DNA of 64,000 nucleotides from Membranipora membranacea (lineage: Eukaryota; Bryozoa; Gymnolaemata; Cheilostomatida; Membraniporidae): positions 33,048,001 through 33,112,000 of the forward strand of contig OU612065.1 in assembly GCA_914767715.1 (NCBI GenBank). Direction: 5' to 3'. The notes under the pieces were generated by a model. It was not told where the DNA came from and did no database searches. It worked only from the letters and a program-made list of their open reading frames with translations. This document shows, in pieces, positions 21,836 through 33,297 of the stretch (its first letter is position 1; the number at the start of each line of letters is the position of its first letter). The position numbers were made by a program, and so were the translations under genes.

Positions 21836-23236
21836 AACATCAAATATGAGGAGAAGGCAGGCTACACAAACTATAGATACATTTTAGCCAAAAACACAAT
21901 TAATTTGTTCAATGTAAAAGCTTGCATTACTGCTGCAGGACTAGCTACAAGACGTTGATTTGATCTGTGTGTGGTCAGTAAAACCTCGCAGAAAATTATA
22001 AAACCACATATATAAACCTCCTATTGGTAAGTCGTCAAGCAAATTTACTGATTGCATTTTGTAAAAGTTACTCTTAATATTGATTTTGTTGGTATCAAGC
22101 ATTCTAAGAGAGGTTGCATAATTTATCTTGGAGCCTGAAATGATAAGACTAATTCGTGTCCTGAAAAACATCTGGTTTGAATTGCAAAATGGTACAACAC
22201 CTTCTACTTTTCCGTGTACATTAAAATTCACCGTAGAAGATTGTGTTTCTAATGTCGTAAATCAGAATTACGTTAATGTCAAAAGTGACCAGCAACAATT
22301 CCAGGTGACAGGGTAGACAACTCAATATTTTGTACCTCTCTGACAATTTTGTATATACGAAAATATTCCTTTCAATATATACAAGAGGTGTATGCAAAAT
22401 ATTGACACTCAGACTACACAAATTAACTATAAAACAACAAATATTATTCTTTGCTCTCAACTTGTAAATGGGAAATTTCATCGTTGTAAGTCAATATTTT
22501 ATATATTTGGAACAAAAAATATATCAAGGTTTTGTACAATACAATGTATTTTAATGTTTCAGACAAAAAAACAATGCGGTGATACTAAACTCATGGTCTA
22601 ATTCTCATCGCGGTTTATATATTGCATTATATCCTGAAAAATGAAGGAAACTGAATAGAAATTACAACAATAATTGGTTTGGTGATCACATTGTAGTAAG
22701 TATCCTAAATATACATGCTACAGGTCATTTGATGGAATCATTCTGATTTGTAGATTGATGACTGACTCCAAACCAGTTTAACCTGTTATGTAAATTAAAA
22801 TCAGGTGTATGTTTGTTCAGACTTAAATTTCACAAAATTTTCATGTCACAATATTATTGTTACTTTTCTAGTTATTACCTGTTTTGTTTCACCAAGTTAA
22901 CCAAAAAGCTTATCGAGTCCCTTCACAGCTTGATCGGCAACAAATCCTGCAGCTCCACTTTTCACTGCCCCTTTAATGACTGAGGAAGCAACCCCAAATT
23001 CAGTCTGTGAGACAGCTGTAAAAATAGATGAGAACATATATCTAATATGTGCTAATTTTGATTTCATCTTTCTTTCACATGTGATATAGGACATCATGTA
23101 ATACAATCGAGTACACATGTAGTTGAATTTTCTGCAAAAATAAATCTAAAATTGGGCAAAAGCATAATGATCAGCAATCAGATGTTGAAGACTTCACATC
23201 TTTGTTTGTTGATATTTTAACTTTTGTAAACTTACC
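21836..23236 (-). pseudogene. Secreted-peptide gene copy 7, signal exon and promoter lost
   Basis: The flank 21836-22890 matches that of copy 3. The 3'UTR exon and splice sites are present and the mature exon is open from 23015 to 22897, ending LDKLFG-stop, with Phe replacing Ala in TEAG (TEFG). Intron 2 follows to its donor GTAAG at 23235-23231. There the match breaks: after a single exon base the sequence switches at 23236/23237 into the upstream region of copy 8. With no signal exon or promoter the mature exon is stranded, but it could still serve as a donor for gene conversion. Confidence 0.82.
22128..22316 (+). other. Conserved antisense reading frame downstream of copy 7
   Basis: Third occurrence of the 62-codon frame (MEPEMIRLIRVL...QQFQVTG). 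The middle differs (IWFELQNG for ISFHIHNG) yet no stop appears. Coding status is unproven. Confidence 0.22.
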
Positions 23237-23419
23237 CATTTGTTATTAATCACATCCACAGTTTGTTTTACTGTGTTATTAAAAAGAAAATCACTGCAGA
23301 ATCTTTAGTCTGCAATAATAATCAACCATTACGATCTGTTGCAATAAAATGGAGCATAATATTGTTTCCAAAAAATGGGAAACAACTATTCAATTTGATC
23401 ACATATTTCCGAATATAGA

Positions 23420-23469
23420 AAACTTCCAGTTGGTTTGGCAGTTCTAAGGAAAATAATCCATATATAAAG
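23420..23469 (+). promoter_or_regulatory. Core promoter of copy 8
   Basis: The upstream CTTCCAGTTGG element and a TATATAAAG box at 23461-23469 are intact, so the broken copy 8 could still be transcribed. Confidence 0.6.
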
Positions 23470-23484
23470 AAGCTTCAACTAACA

Positions 23485-25262
23485 TCAAGCCCTCAGTTTT
23501 CCACACTAATATCAATACACAGAAGTCCAAGCTAGCTGTAAGTAGAATTTTAAACTGTGAACCTGCATATCTCATGTCTGGAAGTTGTCATTTGAAGCAA
23601 CTTGAGTTTCGTGATTACAAACCACCCGGATGGTCATGAATCATTCTTATTACAAAGTTACACTTTTTTTACGCTTTTTCAGGCAGGAGTTTGAATTGTT
23701 TCATTTTCCCTATTTCAGATCAACAAAATGAAGGTATTTGTACTGATCTCATTCCTCGTTGCTTCAATTGGTAAGTTTACAAAAGTTGAAATATCAATAA
23801 GCAAGATTTGAAGTCTTCAACATCGTATTGCTGGTCATCATACTTTTGCCCCATTTTAAATTTATTTTTGCACAAAATGCCACTACATGTGTACCAAATT
23901 ATATTTCATGACTCCCTATATAACATGTGAAAGCAAAATTCTCACAAAATTAAGCACATTTATTACTAGATGTATGATTAGAGAGTTAGTCCCCATATAT
24001 TAGATGTCTTGTCTCATATTTCTTTCCAGCTGTAACACAAACTGAAGCCGGAGTTGTTTCTGCAGTTGTTAAAGGTGCGGTGAAAACTGGAGCAGCAGGG
24101 TTTGTTGCTGATCAAGCTGTGAAGGGACTCGATATATATACTTTTTATTGGCATCAAAAGTCATCTCATTCGAAATGTTTTGCACTCAGTGCCAGAAAAC
24201 AATTTTTTTTATAACAAAAAAAAGAGAAACAGAAGGGAAATAATATCATCAATGATGTTGGTCAAGTTGATAAAATATGGTTGAAAAGTAAAGTTTTGAA
24301 TGAACTGAACTTCTCTTTAGATCTCAAATGTAATGGTAAAGAATTGTATGTAGCAGAAACTTTGTATCTTAGATTGTCTGTATGATATAAAAGTAAATGT
24401 TTATCACGAAAATTGAACTTGGTAGTGTTTTTAAATCCTCTATATATAAATGGAGGTGTTAAAAAATTGTTTATCTTATGCGCAAAAAGTGAAGTGAAAT
24501 AACAAACAAGCTTAGGAAGAGGTAGGAGTTGTAATGATTGTGTAATGGATTCGGTTGAAATGAGATAATACGGGATGTAATGCACATTGGCGATAATGCG
24601 TAAAGCCCGTTTTTGCAACAAAAATAATCTATTGAGGGCATTATTGCAGGACAAGTTGCCAATGATATGGATACCATATATAAGGTGACAATAGATAAAC
24701 TGGAAGTAAAATGTGCGGGCACTTGCTATATCCAAGAAGTATCTCAAATTTTGAAGTAGGTAAACATTCCGTTGTACCTTTTTACATACATACTCTAGAT
24801 GATCCTGCCATGAAAGCGAGTCATTCAACACAAAACCCTTTTTGTGTAAGCTTTTCGATAAGCTTTTTGGATAACTCAGTTAAACCAAACAGGTAATAAC
24901 TACAGCGATAACAATAATTAATTGATATATCAATTTTGTGAGCACCTGAACACCTGATTGTAATGAGAGGACATCATACACAGATGAAGAACAGGGTAAA
25001 CAGATTTGAAGTCATTAATCTACAAATCAAATGACCTGTAGCGCATATTTTATTACAACAGGAACATCAAGCAAATGAATTTCATAATCTCTATACAGTT
25101 TTTATTCTTTTTCAGGACTTTAAGGATTTAAGCACCAAGGATAGGATTTACCATGTATTAATTACCACCACATCGTCAGTTTGTCTGCAACTTCAAAACA
25201 ATTTGTGGGGCAAGACCTCAAATGATTTTTGGTTACAAATAAAATATTGACTTGACTTGAAG
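23485..25262 (+). pseudogene. Secreted-peptide gene copy 8, mature exon split by a retroelement
   Basis: 5'UTR exon to 23537, signal exon coding 23728-23770 (MKVFVLISFLVASI), mature exon from 24030 after TTTCCAG. The frame is normal through VADQAVKGLD, then a 720-base insertion (24135-24854) replaces the last four codons with an unrelated run of about 27 codons to TAA. The interrupted remainder (KLFG equivalent and stop, 24861-24874), the 3'UTR donor at 24893, the 3'UTR exon from 25116 and AATAAA at 25238-25243 all lie beyond the insertion. The predicted product keeps the signal and nearly all of the helix but loses Phe-Gly at the C-terminus. Closest relative: copy 4. Confidence 0.88.
24135..24854 (-). 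mobile_element. 5'-truncated non-LTR retrotransposon with TCGATA target duplication
   Basis: TCGATA occurs at 24129-24134 and again at 24855-24860, flanking the insert, while family members have it once: a clean target-site duplication. On the minus strand 24831-24262 is open for 189 codons and encodes the region after the RT core of CR1/Jockey-type ORF2 (LSWQDHLEYVCKK, then LLQKRALRII), ending LLFNHILST. The catalytic RT motifs are missing. The 3' end carries AATAAA and runs into a TA-rich tail at 24135-24140. The open frame suggests a fairly recent insertion. Confidence 0.88.
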
Positions 25263-26880
25263 TTTAGCATTTATCTCCCAAGAGAAAGGTATAATTTACG
25301 TTGGTTTATTCTAAGCAATAATTATGAGTTGTTTGTCCTATATTTCGGATGCACCTTGTTGGTATGTTGAATTGTCATCGGTCACTTTTGAAACTGATGC
25401 GATTCAGAGTTTTGAGATCGTGACAATAGAAAACACAATCGATAGGGCATTGGTCGTTTGCTCGAGATGTCCGTGAAGGATTCCGGTTGGATCATATCCG
25501 TCTCAGGAAGGGCATTCAACCTCAATTGTTTCTGTGCGACTTCAGTTTACAGTATGCAGACCCATACTGTTATCAGAAAAACATAAAATAAAGCAAAATC
25601 ATAGGGTATGGAGACTATAATTGGAGTTTTCTTTCATAGGCTGATATTACAATATCATATAACAAAGTACACCATTTCATACAATGACATAATTAAAAAC
25701 TATCAAAATTGATAAAAATATTTTGATCAGCCATAAGACATTAAATTAGTACACATAAGTCTTTCTTTTTGTTCTATCTGGAAAGAGAATGGAACATTTC
25801 AAACTGCTGCGCGAAACAGGCTTAACCATAAAAGGTATTGAGATAACAAATCATGACCTTGTCATTTGTTCATGGAACTGCCAAACCAACTGGAAGTTAT
25901 CTCTATTCAGTTTTAATTTTTATAATCAAAAACTTGTTTCCCATTATTATTATTGCAGACCATGAATGCCTCCATGATTTCTACTGAATTAAAGCTGAAC
26001 CAACAAATGCAGATTTGTTCAATAACAAGTTTACATTGCCTAGTGCTCACAACAGGAAAAGCTGTTACATTCCAAATATTGTGCCATGTCATTGTTTTAT
26101 GGATGTGATTAGAAAACCATTAATTGCTGGTAATATTATGGTGTGATTGGTAATGGAACAGGACACCAAGTTCTGTTGGATCTTCTAAGCATTAGAGAGC
26201 GACAAAACAATTACACCATAATACTACCAGCAAGACCAAGTCCTGTTGGATAGTTTTTTATTATTTGTTTGGAAAATCAATAACTAAGTCATCTCTTTGT
26301 GTGTTGAAACATGGGATTAACTTTGAGTCATGCTTTTGCTGTTCTTTGATTTAAGCGTCTGAGATGGGGCTATGGGACTATGGGACATTACCAGGCAGTT
26401 TCAGCTTTATTATGTACTATATTTATAACTTCAGGCCTTCTTGACAGTTGACTTTATAGAATTACTGAAAACCATAGTAGGCATGGTTATACTATCTCAA
26501 TAAATGAGGAAACCATTGATATGCTTACTCATCCAATTACTTCCGGCATCATGTTTGTTGGAATTTATGTCTTGTGACACAGACTGTTGTATGCATTGGC
26601 TAAGTAAAAACAGTTTTCTTAACTCGAGTGTTGCAATATCACAGAATTAAACATAAACAGTTTGCTGGAAACCGAATCTAAATGATTCCGCCGATAACCA
26701 GTTGATTGGAGATGCAGGTCTAAATTTCGACCTAATTTAAGGAAGGCGTTAATTTTCGATGTGACTGGCTAGGCTACGTTAATAGGGGATAGTCTTGTCT
26801 TATATGGGGGGAGGTTAGTGGTATGAGACCGTACTCTCCAGAGAAAAGGTGATTGACACCTATAGCGGCAGTTTTGCTCC
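25263..26880. other. Flank of copy 8, paralogous to 12.2-14.1 kb; no intact gene
   Basis: Runs parallel to the downstream flank of copy 4 with many small indels. It keeps the minus-strand promoter relic (CCAACTGGAAGTTATC near 25885) and the CAGGACACCAAGTTCTGTTGG short palindrome near 26160. No frame is shared between the two paralogous stretches, so I call no gene. Confidence 0.5.
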
Positions 26881-27132
26881 GCAATACACATATCAATCAT
26901 AACAATCAGTAACAAATGGCAGGCTGTTTTTTCCACAAAAACAGGAAACTTGTATTCATTTTATCATTTATTACCAAATATAGAATGCTTCCAGTTGGTT
27001 TGGCAATTAAAAGGAGAAATGTAAAATGTTTCATACATAAAGAAGCTTCAACCAGCAGCACAACTCAGTTTTCCACACTCATATCAATCTTCAGAATTCA
27101 AAGCTAGCTGTAAGTACGCTTCTTAACCCGTG

Positions 27133-28040
27133 TTATGGCTCATATACTCCAATGATCTTTCTACTGAAGGGTTCAATCATATTAAATACGCTGATGACAC
27201 CACCTTCTATTCCTCAGTCACCAACTATAACTATACATCAGCAGTGTCACCAGCAGTTATATCCACTCAAAGATGGGCAGCAGATAATAGCATGCAGCTG
27301 AACCCAGAAAAGACCGAGGTGATGAACTCTAGTTTGAGCCATAAGCATCATTATAAACAAGATGTTGTGGTTGATGATTTATCTTTTTCTCCAAATTCAT
27401 TCACAAAATTTTTAGGGGTTTTTATTGATAATAAGTTGTCTTTTAACAAACATGTAGACTCTTTAGTATCAGCTTGTAGCTCAAGATTATTTTTAATGAG
27501 GAAACTAAAGACAATTGGACTAAACAGTGATGGCTTAAAAGCTTTTTATTTGAGCAACATACGCTCAAAGCTTAGCTATGCTGCTCCGGCCTGGTATTCC
27601 TTGCTAGGCGAACATAACCGCGACACACTTGAGAAAATACAAAGAGCAGCTCTGAAGATAATTTTTCCAGTTTTAGAATACGATCATAGATTATCAGTCT
27701 TAGGCATCCCAAAACTCTGTGATTTTCTTTTTGATATCTCTTATTCACATTTTCTGCGTATAGTGAATAATGAATCACATCCTCTTTTTAGTGAACTACT
27801 TTTCAACAAGAATTCCCGAACATCCTCTCGAGCTATACAAATTTTTCGGCCAAAACTCTGCAGGACTGAAAGGCGGAGAAAAGGCTTTTTTAATTTTTTC
27901 ATGACCTATCATGACAACGCTCTAGTATATAAATAATTTTTAGTGTGTTGTTTTTACTATGCCATACCATCGCTCGCATTCTGTACCATCTGTCATGATG
28001 ATTGAATGAATACAAATCAAATCAAATCAAAATCAAATCG
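27133..28040 (+). mobile_element. 5'-truncated non-LTR retrotransposon in intron 1 of copy 9
   Basis: Native intron sequence stops after CTTAACCCGTG and resumes at AACAATGCATTG. The insert is open for about 268 codons from the edge of the RT domain (LWLIYSNDL), through the catalytic YADD box (IKYADDTTFY), the FLGVFIDNKLSF motif and the C-terminal EKIQRAALKII region, to a stop at about 27934. The 3' end has short ATCAA repeats (28013-28040). Same family as 33298-34527. No target duplication is obvious. It is co-oriented with the host gene and lacks its own 5' half. Confidence 0.85.
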
Positions 28041-28705
28041 AACAATGCATTGTATTATCTCATATTTGAAAGTTGTCATTTTAAGCTACTTGAGTCTTGA
28101 AATTACAATTCACCCGGATGGTGATGAATCATTGTCTCAATACAAATATACACATTTCTTACAGGTCGAGCTTTTTCAGGCAGCAGTTTGAATTGTAATA
28201 TTTTCCCTATTTCAGATTAATAAAATGAACGTATTTATACTGATCTCATCCCTCATAGCCTCAATCGGTAAGTTTACAAAAGTTTAAAAAGTCAACAAAC
28301 AAAGATGTGAAGTCTTTAACATCTGATTGCTGATCATTATGCTTTTGCCCAATTTTAGATTTATTTTTGCAGAAAATTCAACTACATGTGTACTCGATTG
28401 TATTACATGATGTCCTATATCACATGTGAAAGAAAGATGAAATCAAAATTAGCACATATTAGATATATGTTCTCATCTATCTTTACAGCTGTCTCACAGA
28501 CTGAAGTTGGGGTTGCTTCCTCAGTCATTGAAGGGGCAGTGAAAAGTGGAGCTGCAGGTTTTGTTGCAGATCAAGCTGTGAAGTGACTGGATAAGCTTTT
28601 TGGTTAACTCAGTTAAACAAAACAGGTAACAACTTCAATGGTGAGAATAATAAGTTGACATCAGTTTGGTGTGCTTTTAGTCTGAACAGGTTGAAGCCTT
28701 CGGTA

Positions 28706-29164
28706 GGCAGGTCTGGCAGCTAGTTCTCTTCAAATACTTTCAGATTCAGAAATATCAGAGCGCATTTGGGTAAAAATTATGTGAAGTGTTAGAAATTGTC
28801 CCCCTTCTCATCTATGAGCTTTGAGGTATTCATGGGGCCTAGTGCTGTGCCAACCTATCAAGCTTCCAATTCAAAATACTTTTTATTACCATTCTTTTCA
28901 ACTTAAGTTAAAAAAAATATAGTTCCATTGTCAGGAGACATTATTGTTTACATTAGTAGATAAATTCATGAATTTATTCAGTTCTTTAAAGTAGATAGAA
29001 GTGATAAGTTTATTGGGCTGGTACAGCACTAGGCCCCATGAATACCTCATACCTTATATATGAGAAGGGAGGACAATGTCGACCACAACACATTTTTTTC
29101 CCAGAAGTGCTCTGAACTTTTTAAATGTGAAAAAACTGCTACGTAGAACTAGCTTCCAGACTAT
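28706..29164. repeat. MITE-like long-TIR element in intron 3 of copy 9
   Basis: Second full copy of the element at 128-588, nearly the same length. TCATGGGGCCTAGTGCTGT at about 28831 mirrors ACAGCACTAGGCCCCATGA at about 29024, within longer imperfect terminal repeats that begin AGCTAGTTCT. Sister genes without the element have a continuous intron here. Confidence 0.72.
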
Positions 29165-29460
29165 GTATTGCTGTGGTCCTTCTAGAGTCTTAAAACATTT
29201 TCGAAGTCATCAAGCTACAATTCAGATTGAATCTATCAAATTTCCTGTAGCATGTAACTTGTTACAACAGGAACATCAAATGAATGATTTTCATGAACAG
29301 TTTTCTTTCTTTTTCAGGACTCAATGCAATATGTAAGCCACAAGAATAGGATTTACCATGTATTATTTTTCAGCACATCGTGTTTTTGTCTGCAACATTA
29401 AAATATCTGCTTGTACAAGACCGCAAATGATTATTTGTTACGAATAAAAGATTGGCTTGA

Positions 29461-30745
29461 CTCGAAGCTTTGCATTTATCACTTTAGAGAAAGGTAAGAA
29501 TACTGCTAATTTATTTTTAACTAATTCAGAGTTAATTGACTGAATATATTTGGGATGCACCTTTTCGGCAAGCGCAATTGTCATCGTTTCAAGCACAAGA
29601 CATTTGAGAATGCAACCTCTCATGATGAATTTCAATGTACACGGACAAGTAGAAATTGTCATACCATAAAGAACATGAATAAAGATGTTTTTGGGTGCCA
29701 AGAAGTGGTCTTATTTCTTATCGCTTAATATTCCCAGACAATTTTGCAAAGCCTTTTGTGTTGCCTGATGCCCAAATGATCAATGGTATTAGTTACTTCT
29801 CCAAATTGCAACCAGTAAAATTGCTTTAGTCATTGCCAATAAGGCTAGATATTTTTTGCACATTTATGGGGAAAAAAATAGATAAATAATATCACCTATC
29901 ACAAGTCTCTGATCTCCATAGTATGTCTGCAAAAATGATGGTTGTTGTACAACTTTAGGGTGAGAAAAGGTTAACCTTGCACAATTATTATTAACACACT
30001 GATCATGGATTCAAAATCCTCTGAATACAGCGGAATCATCTAAGCAAGCTGTGAGAGCCCCTTATATAGACTTCACAAAGACACTCAAAGTCCGACTAAG
30101 TAATTGTCAGGCAGCCATTTCCACAATTAGTTTTCATCAACAAAGGAATTCATACCACTTCACAGCAAAAACACCACTTTTTGTATCGCATGTCTACACA
30201 GAGAATTCTCCATGACAGTTTGGGTTGCATCCCCATGAGAGCAATTCGGATGTTGTTTCAAATGATGGCGATTGGATAATGGGAGTCTTACTAAAATCTC
30301 TAAAATTAATGGTTGATAGCAATTATACTTAGAAGTTATAGAGGGTCTCAAAATAAAATAGAAACTGTTATATTCATTAAGATTTTATGCAGCAATTAAC
30401 TTTTAATAGCTGAAAGGCAAACCCACTCCTTTTAGAAACACTGCATCACCATAACAAACCCTGTTTCAGGTTTTACAAAGAGATTCATTTATAAAAACAT
30501 AGCAACATGTTTCAATGATTTAGCTGACAGGAATGTTTTGTTGTGTTCATAGAAGTTGTCACCACTTTAGACATTCTGCATGACACATTGGATTACATCC
30601 TCTTCTAATCCTAGTAACGTATTGCATTTGCCTTGCAATCATGGAATGTGTCACTTGCTAATGTAACAGCTTAAACTGCTGTTAAGCTTTACCTGTGTAT
30701 GATGCCATGTTAACGATCAATCATTAAACATGGATGGAAGCTTAT
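29461..30745. other. Downstream flank of copy 9; no gene supported
   Basis: Decayed version of the family's downstream flank. A minus-strand frame at 29701-29438 shares a CPCTLKF core with the antisense frame of copies 2, 3 and 7 but is otherwise divergent. GCAGCCATTTCCACAATTA near 30112 recalls the 0.7-kb shared segment. Beyond 30150 I see only AT-rich sequence without structure. Confidence 0.4.
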
Positions 30746-30849
30746 TTAACCGAAAAGCTTATCCCAACCCTTCAACTTCAACTATTTTCTACATTTCCGT
30801 GTCCTTTCAAAAGCTAAAGAAAAAACTTCAGCTTCAGTCTGTGTTACAG
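30746..30849 (-). pseudogene. Secreted-peptide gene copy 10, relic of the mature exon
   Basis: On the minus strand a CCCAG acceptor is followed by CTGTAACACAGACTGAAGCTG, the start of a mature exon, but the rest is scrambled: a TAG in frame, 15 bases shorter than the norm, only AAGCTTTTCGGTTAA resembling the usual end. No signal exon or promoter is visible upstream. The most decayed member of the cluster. Confidence 0.65.
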
Positions 30850-32039
30850 CTGGGAAGATAGAATAGAAAAGACATCTAATATATGGTGAATCTTTTATAC
30901 ATGATTAGGGCATCATGATATCTCAAAAGTGTGAAAACTAGAATGCAGAGAGAATATATCCGATGTGTGCATATTTTATAATGGACTGGCCGTGGTGTAG
31001 TGGAAACGCCATCTTTAGTTCCATTGGGAACAATTAATTGCTGGTCATGTTATGATTTAAGTGGAATTGGAACAGGATACCAAGTCCTGTTGGATCTTCG
31101 AAGTAATAAAGAGGGCAAAACAATTGCACCATAATATTACCAGCAATACCAAGTCCTGTTGGATAGTTGAATTTTAGAGAGCGGAAAAATAATATCATCT
31201 TTGATATAAAACTTTATTGTAGGGTTGACAGTTATGAAAAGTTAAAGAGAAAAACTACACAAATCTTGTTAAATTTCATCTCAACCACAGCTGTTTCACT
31301 GCGTTTCATACCCAAGAATTGTCTGACAATTCTGTACAATTCTAGAATTGTCATAAACTGACCTATATATCATTACCCAACCAGCAACCATTATTGTGTA
31401 ATTAACCCTGCCTGCTAAATAAATTACTTTCATTATTGATATTGTATAGCCATAGTATAAGCCTTTACAGTTCTAGTCAATATCATACAATTGGATATGC
31501 TGTAATGAATAGATATTGCTGTGCAAGGTAGCATCAAAATCTATATTGCGGGAGACCCAGGTTCAAATCCCCACCGGGGCAAATCTTTTCTTTTCGTATC
31601 ATCATGATGGAAAATGAAAGCATTCCATTCGAATTGTTGGCTCACAATTTTTGTAAGCACGGAAAACTCTTAGTAATGAGTATGATGACGCGACAAAATA
31701 CTTATGTTCAACTCTTCTGTGTTGTACCATACCCTACGTTATATTTTGTGCAATCTGTTAATATTGGGAGCAACTGCATAAATAGAATACATCAGCCAAA
31801 CTATGCTAGCAGAATTATCAGAAAACTTTGCTACTAATAAAAATGTACAACATCGCTCCCCAGATGAGCGAGGAATTACTTTGTATCAACTGTCCTATAT
31901 GCCTAAGTGGAGAGAAGTGATATGTGAATGAGGCCATATTATCCACAGAACCACTGACTACTGAAAATATGCTGACTGATGCTAAAAAAACTCTAACTTG
32001 GTGTCACAGCATGTAGTATGAGTACTGATTATTGGCATA
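30850..32039. other. Repeat-derived stretch; tRNA-like and foldback-family sequence
   Basis: GGCCGTGGTGTAGTGGAAAC near 30987 resembles a tRNA box A, and AGGTTCAAATCCCC near 31559 matches box B, but stems do not form; these look like SINE scraps. From about 31440 onward the sequence belongs to the foldback repeat family seen at 42.6-43.1, 45.4-45.7, 47.4, 49.2, 59.2 and 63.4 kb. No gene is supported. Confidence 0.4.
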
Positions 32040-33297
32040 GTCTAAACTACGCTCCTTGTGATTATTGAGAGTGAATGGCTTTCAGCTATTTCTATTTGTT
32101 GGCCAAAGATGCTCTGAGCATGGAGTTAGCTCTGAATGTTATGGTATGTGGGCTGAGGGAGGCAAAGGTAAATCAACTATCGTAAGCCTGGTCTATATTC
32201 ATTACCTGTCTACAAAGGAGCTCTTGATGTTATACTATATCATTCTCAGCCATCTCAGTTATACGGTGTACAGGAAGCAATTCTGGCATAGTTCTCTCTC
32301 ACTCTTGGATGGTAGTCCTCTAGTAGGTGTTGGCACTAGTACAGATAGTATTAAAATGTTAGACTAGTGGCAACACCATTTAATGTAATAAATTTTAATC
32401 TGTCAGCTTGAGTGCCACAAGCAGGGAGATTGGCCAATAACAGGCATAATTACATAACTACCTTGATATCCTTGTTGTCAAAATTTTTAATTTTCCAATT
32501 AAGTATAATTGACACTGTTTGTTAATCCTTCACACACATTCCATTGCACTTGTGACAAGTCATCATGACTCACTTGTGGAATCAGAGAGACAGGAGTCAT
32601 TGTAAGCTGACCTAACTTCCTGTCTTTTGCCGCTGATAATGAGTGCTGTGAATTTCGCGAATATTCATTTTTATAATGATGGTTGTTTGGGTGTAAGTGC
32701 AATCATGATCATTATTTGACGGAAGAGTGAGGGGGCGGGAAGTTGTAACATTTTTTGCAAAATACTAGAAAATTGTCCAAATTCCATTTGTATATTATTA
32801 TCAAATTATTTCAACAAACTCTGCTTCAAAGCTCATCATTGTACAGAGTTATTATGCCAAGAATGAGATTGCCTCGCAAAAAACCTTAAATTCTCTGGCG
32901 CCCTTATTCTCCAGTATTTGCAAAAAAGTTTCATTGATATTCCGCGCTTCTTGGTCAACTTCAAGAGTTGAGCCGGCATTATATGATAATCTGTGTGTTT
33001 ATCCACAGGGTTGTCCATTTTTAAATCTTCTGGTACCTCATAAGTTCTGTGAAGGTCGCCTATGAATGCCAGTGTAAACAAAATTAACATTCTTACTGGC
33101 TTATCTTGATTATGACTTCATGGGTAAATAACTTGGATACCAACAATACATCCAATTATGCTTGGCTAAGATGTTGATGTTAATTGAAAGGTAAACAATT
33201 GGCAGATGACACTGTGAGAATCTTGTTCAAATTCAATAATAAGCTAATCTCATTGAAAATGATCAGACAGATCAAACTGTACACTTTAGCCATTAAT
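32040..33297 (+). repeat. Left arm of inverted repeat B (foldback-like family)
   Basis: Reverse-complement partner of 34747-35965. The outer part runs from GTGAATGGCTTTCAGCTATT and the inner part ends at TTTAGCCATTAATT, mirrored by AATTAATGGCTACAG. The two arms differ by scattered changes. Related sequence recurs at 41.5-42.1, 47.7-48.7, 59.8-60.5 and 61.8-62.8 kb, so this is a dispersed family. Confidence 0.8.
32075..32167 (+). other. Possible coding exon conserved in the foldback family
   Basis: Opens with ATG, encodes 31 codons beginning MAFSYFYLLAKDALSME and ends at AAAG|GTAAAT, a plausible donor. The 47.7-kb and 61.85-kb copies keep the frame. The segment ALNVMVCGLREAKVNQ also resembles ALNYMVYGYKEARVNQ, which is open on the minus strand at about 48.95 kb. 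No known domain is recognised; it may be a fragment of a gene carried by the element. Confidence 0.3.

Larger units (their letters stand above)
26880..29460 (+). pseudogene. Secreted-peptide gene copy 9, stop seven codons early, RT in intron 1
   Basis: The promoter (CTTCCAGTTGG near 26990, TACATAAAG at 27034-27042) and 5'UTR exon (to 27109) are intact. Intron 1 contains a retroelement (27133-28040). The signal exon codes 28225-28267 (MNVFILISSLIASI, Asn for the usual Lys at position 2). The mature exon starts at 28489; GGACTC has become TGACTG, so translation ends at 28584-28586 after DQAVK and loses GLDKLFG, including the possible amidation Gly. A Lys-to-Glu change (VIEGAVKSG) lowers the charge. 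The stop is only 39 bases from the 3'UTR donor at 28626. Intron 3 holds a MITE-like element; the 3'UTR exon starts at 29318 and AATAAA is at 29443-29448. Confidence 0.85.

Noticed and set aside
29438-29701. 87-codon minus-strand ORF downstream of copy 9 as a gene
   Set aside because: It resembles the antisense frame only over a short CPCTLKF core and overlaps the poly(A) region of copy 9; too weak to call.
31510-31590. tRNA gene on the plus strand (GGTTCAAATCC)
   Set aside because: Only box B matches; the T stem and acceptor stem do not form and no box A lies at the right distance.
33184-33297. N-terminal part of the 409-codon RT ORF as element protein
   Set aside because: These codons lie in the foldback arm, mirrored at 34747-34860; the RT-derived part starts only near 33300.
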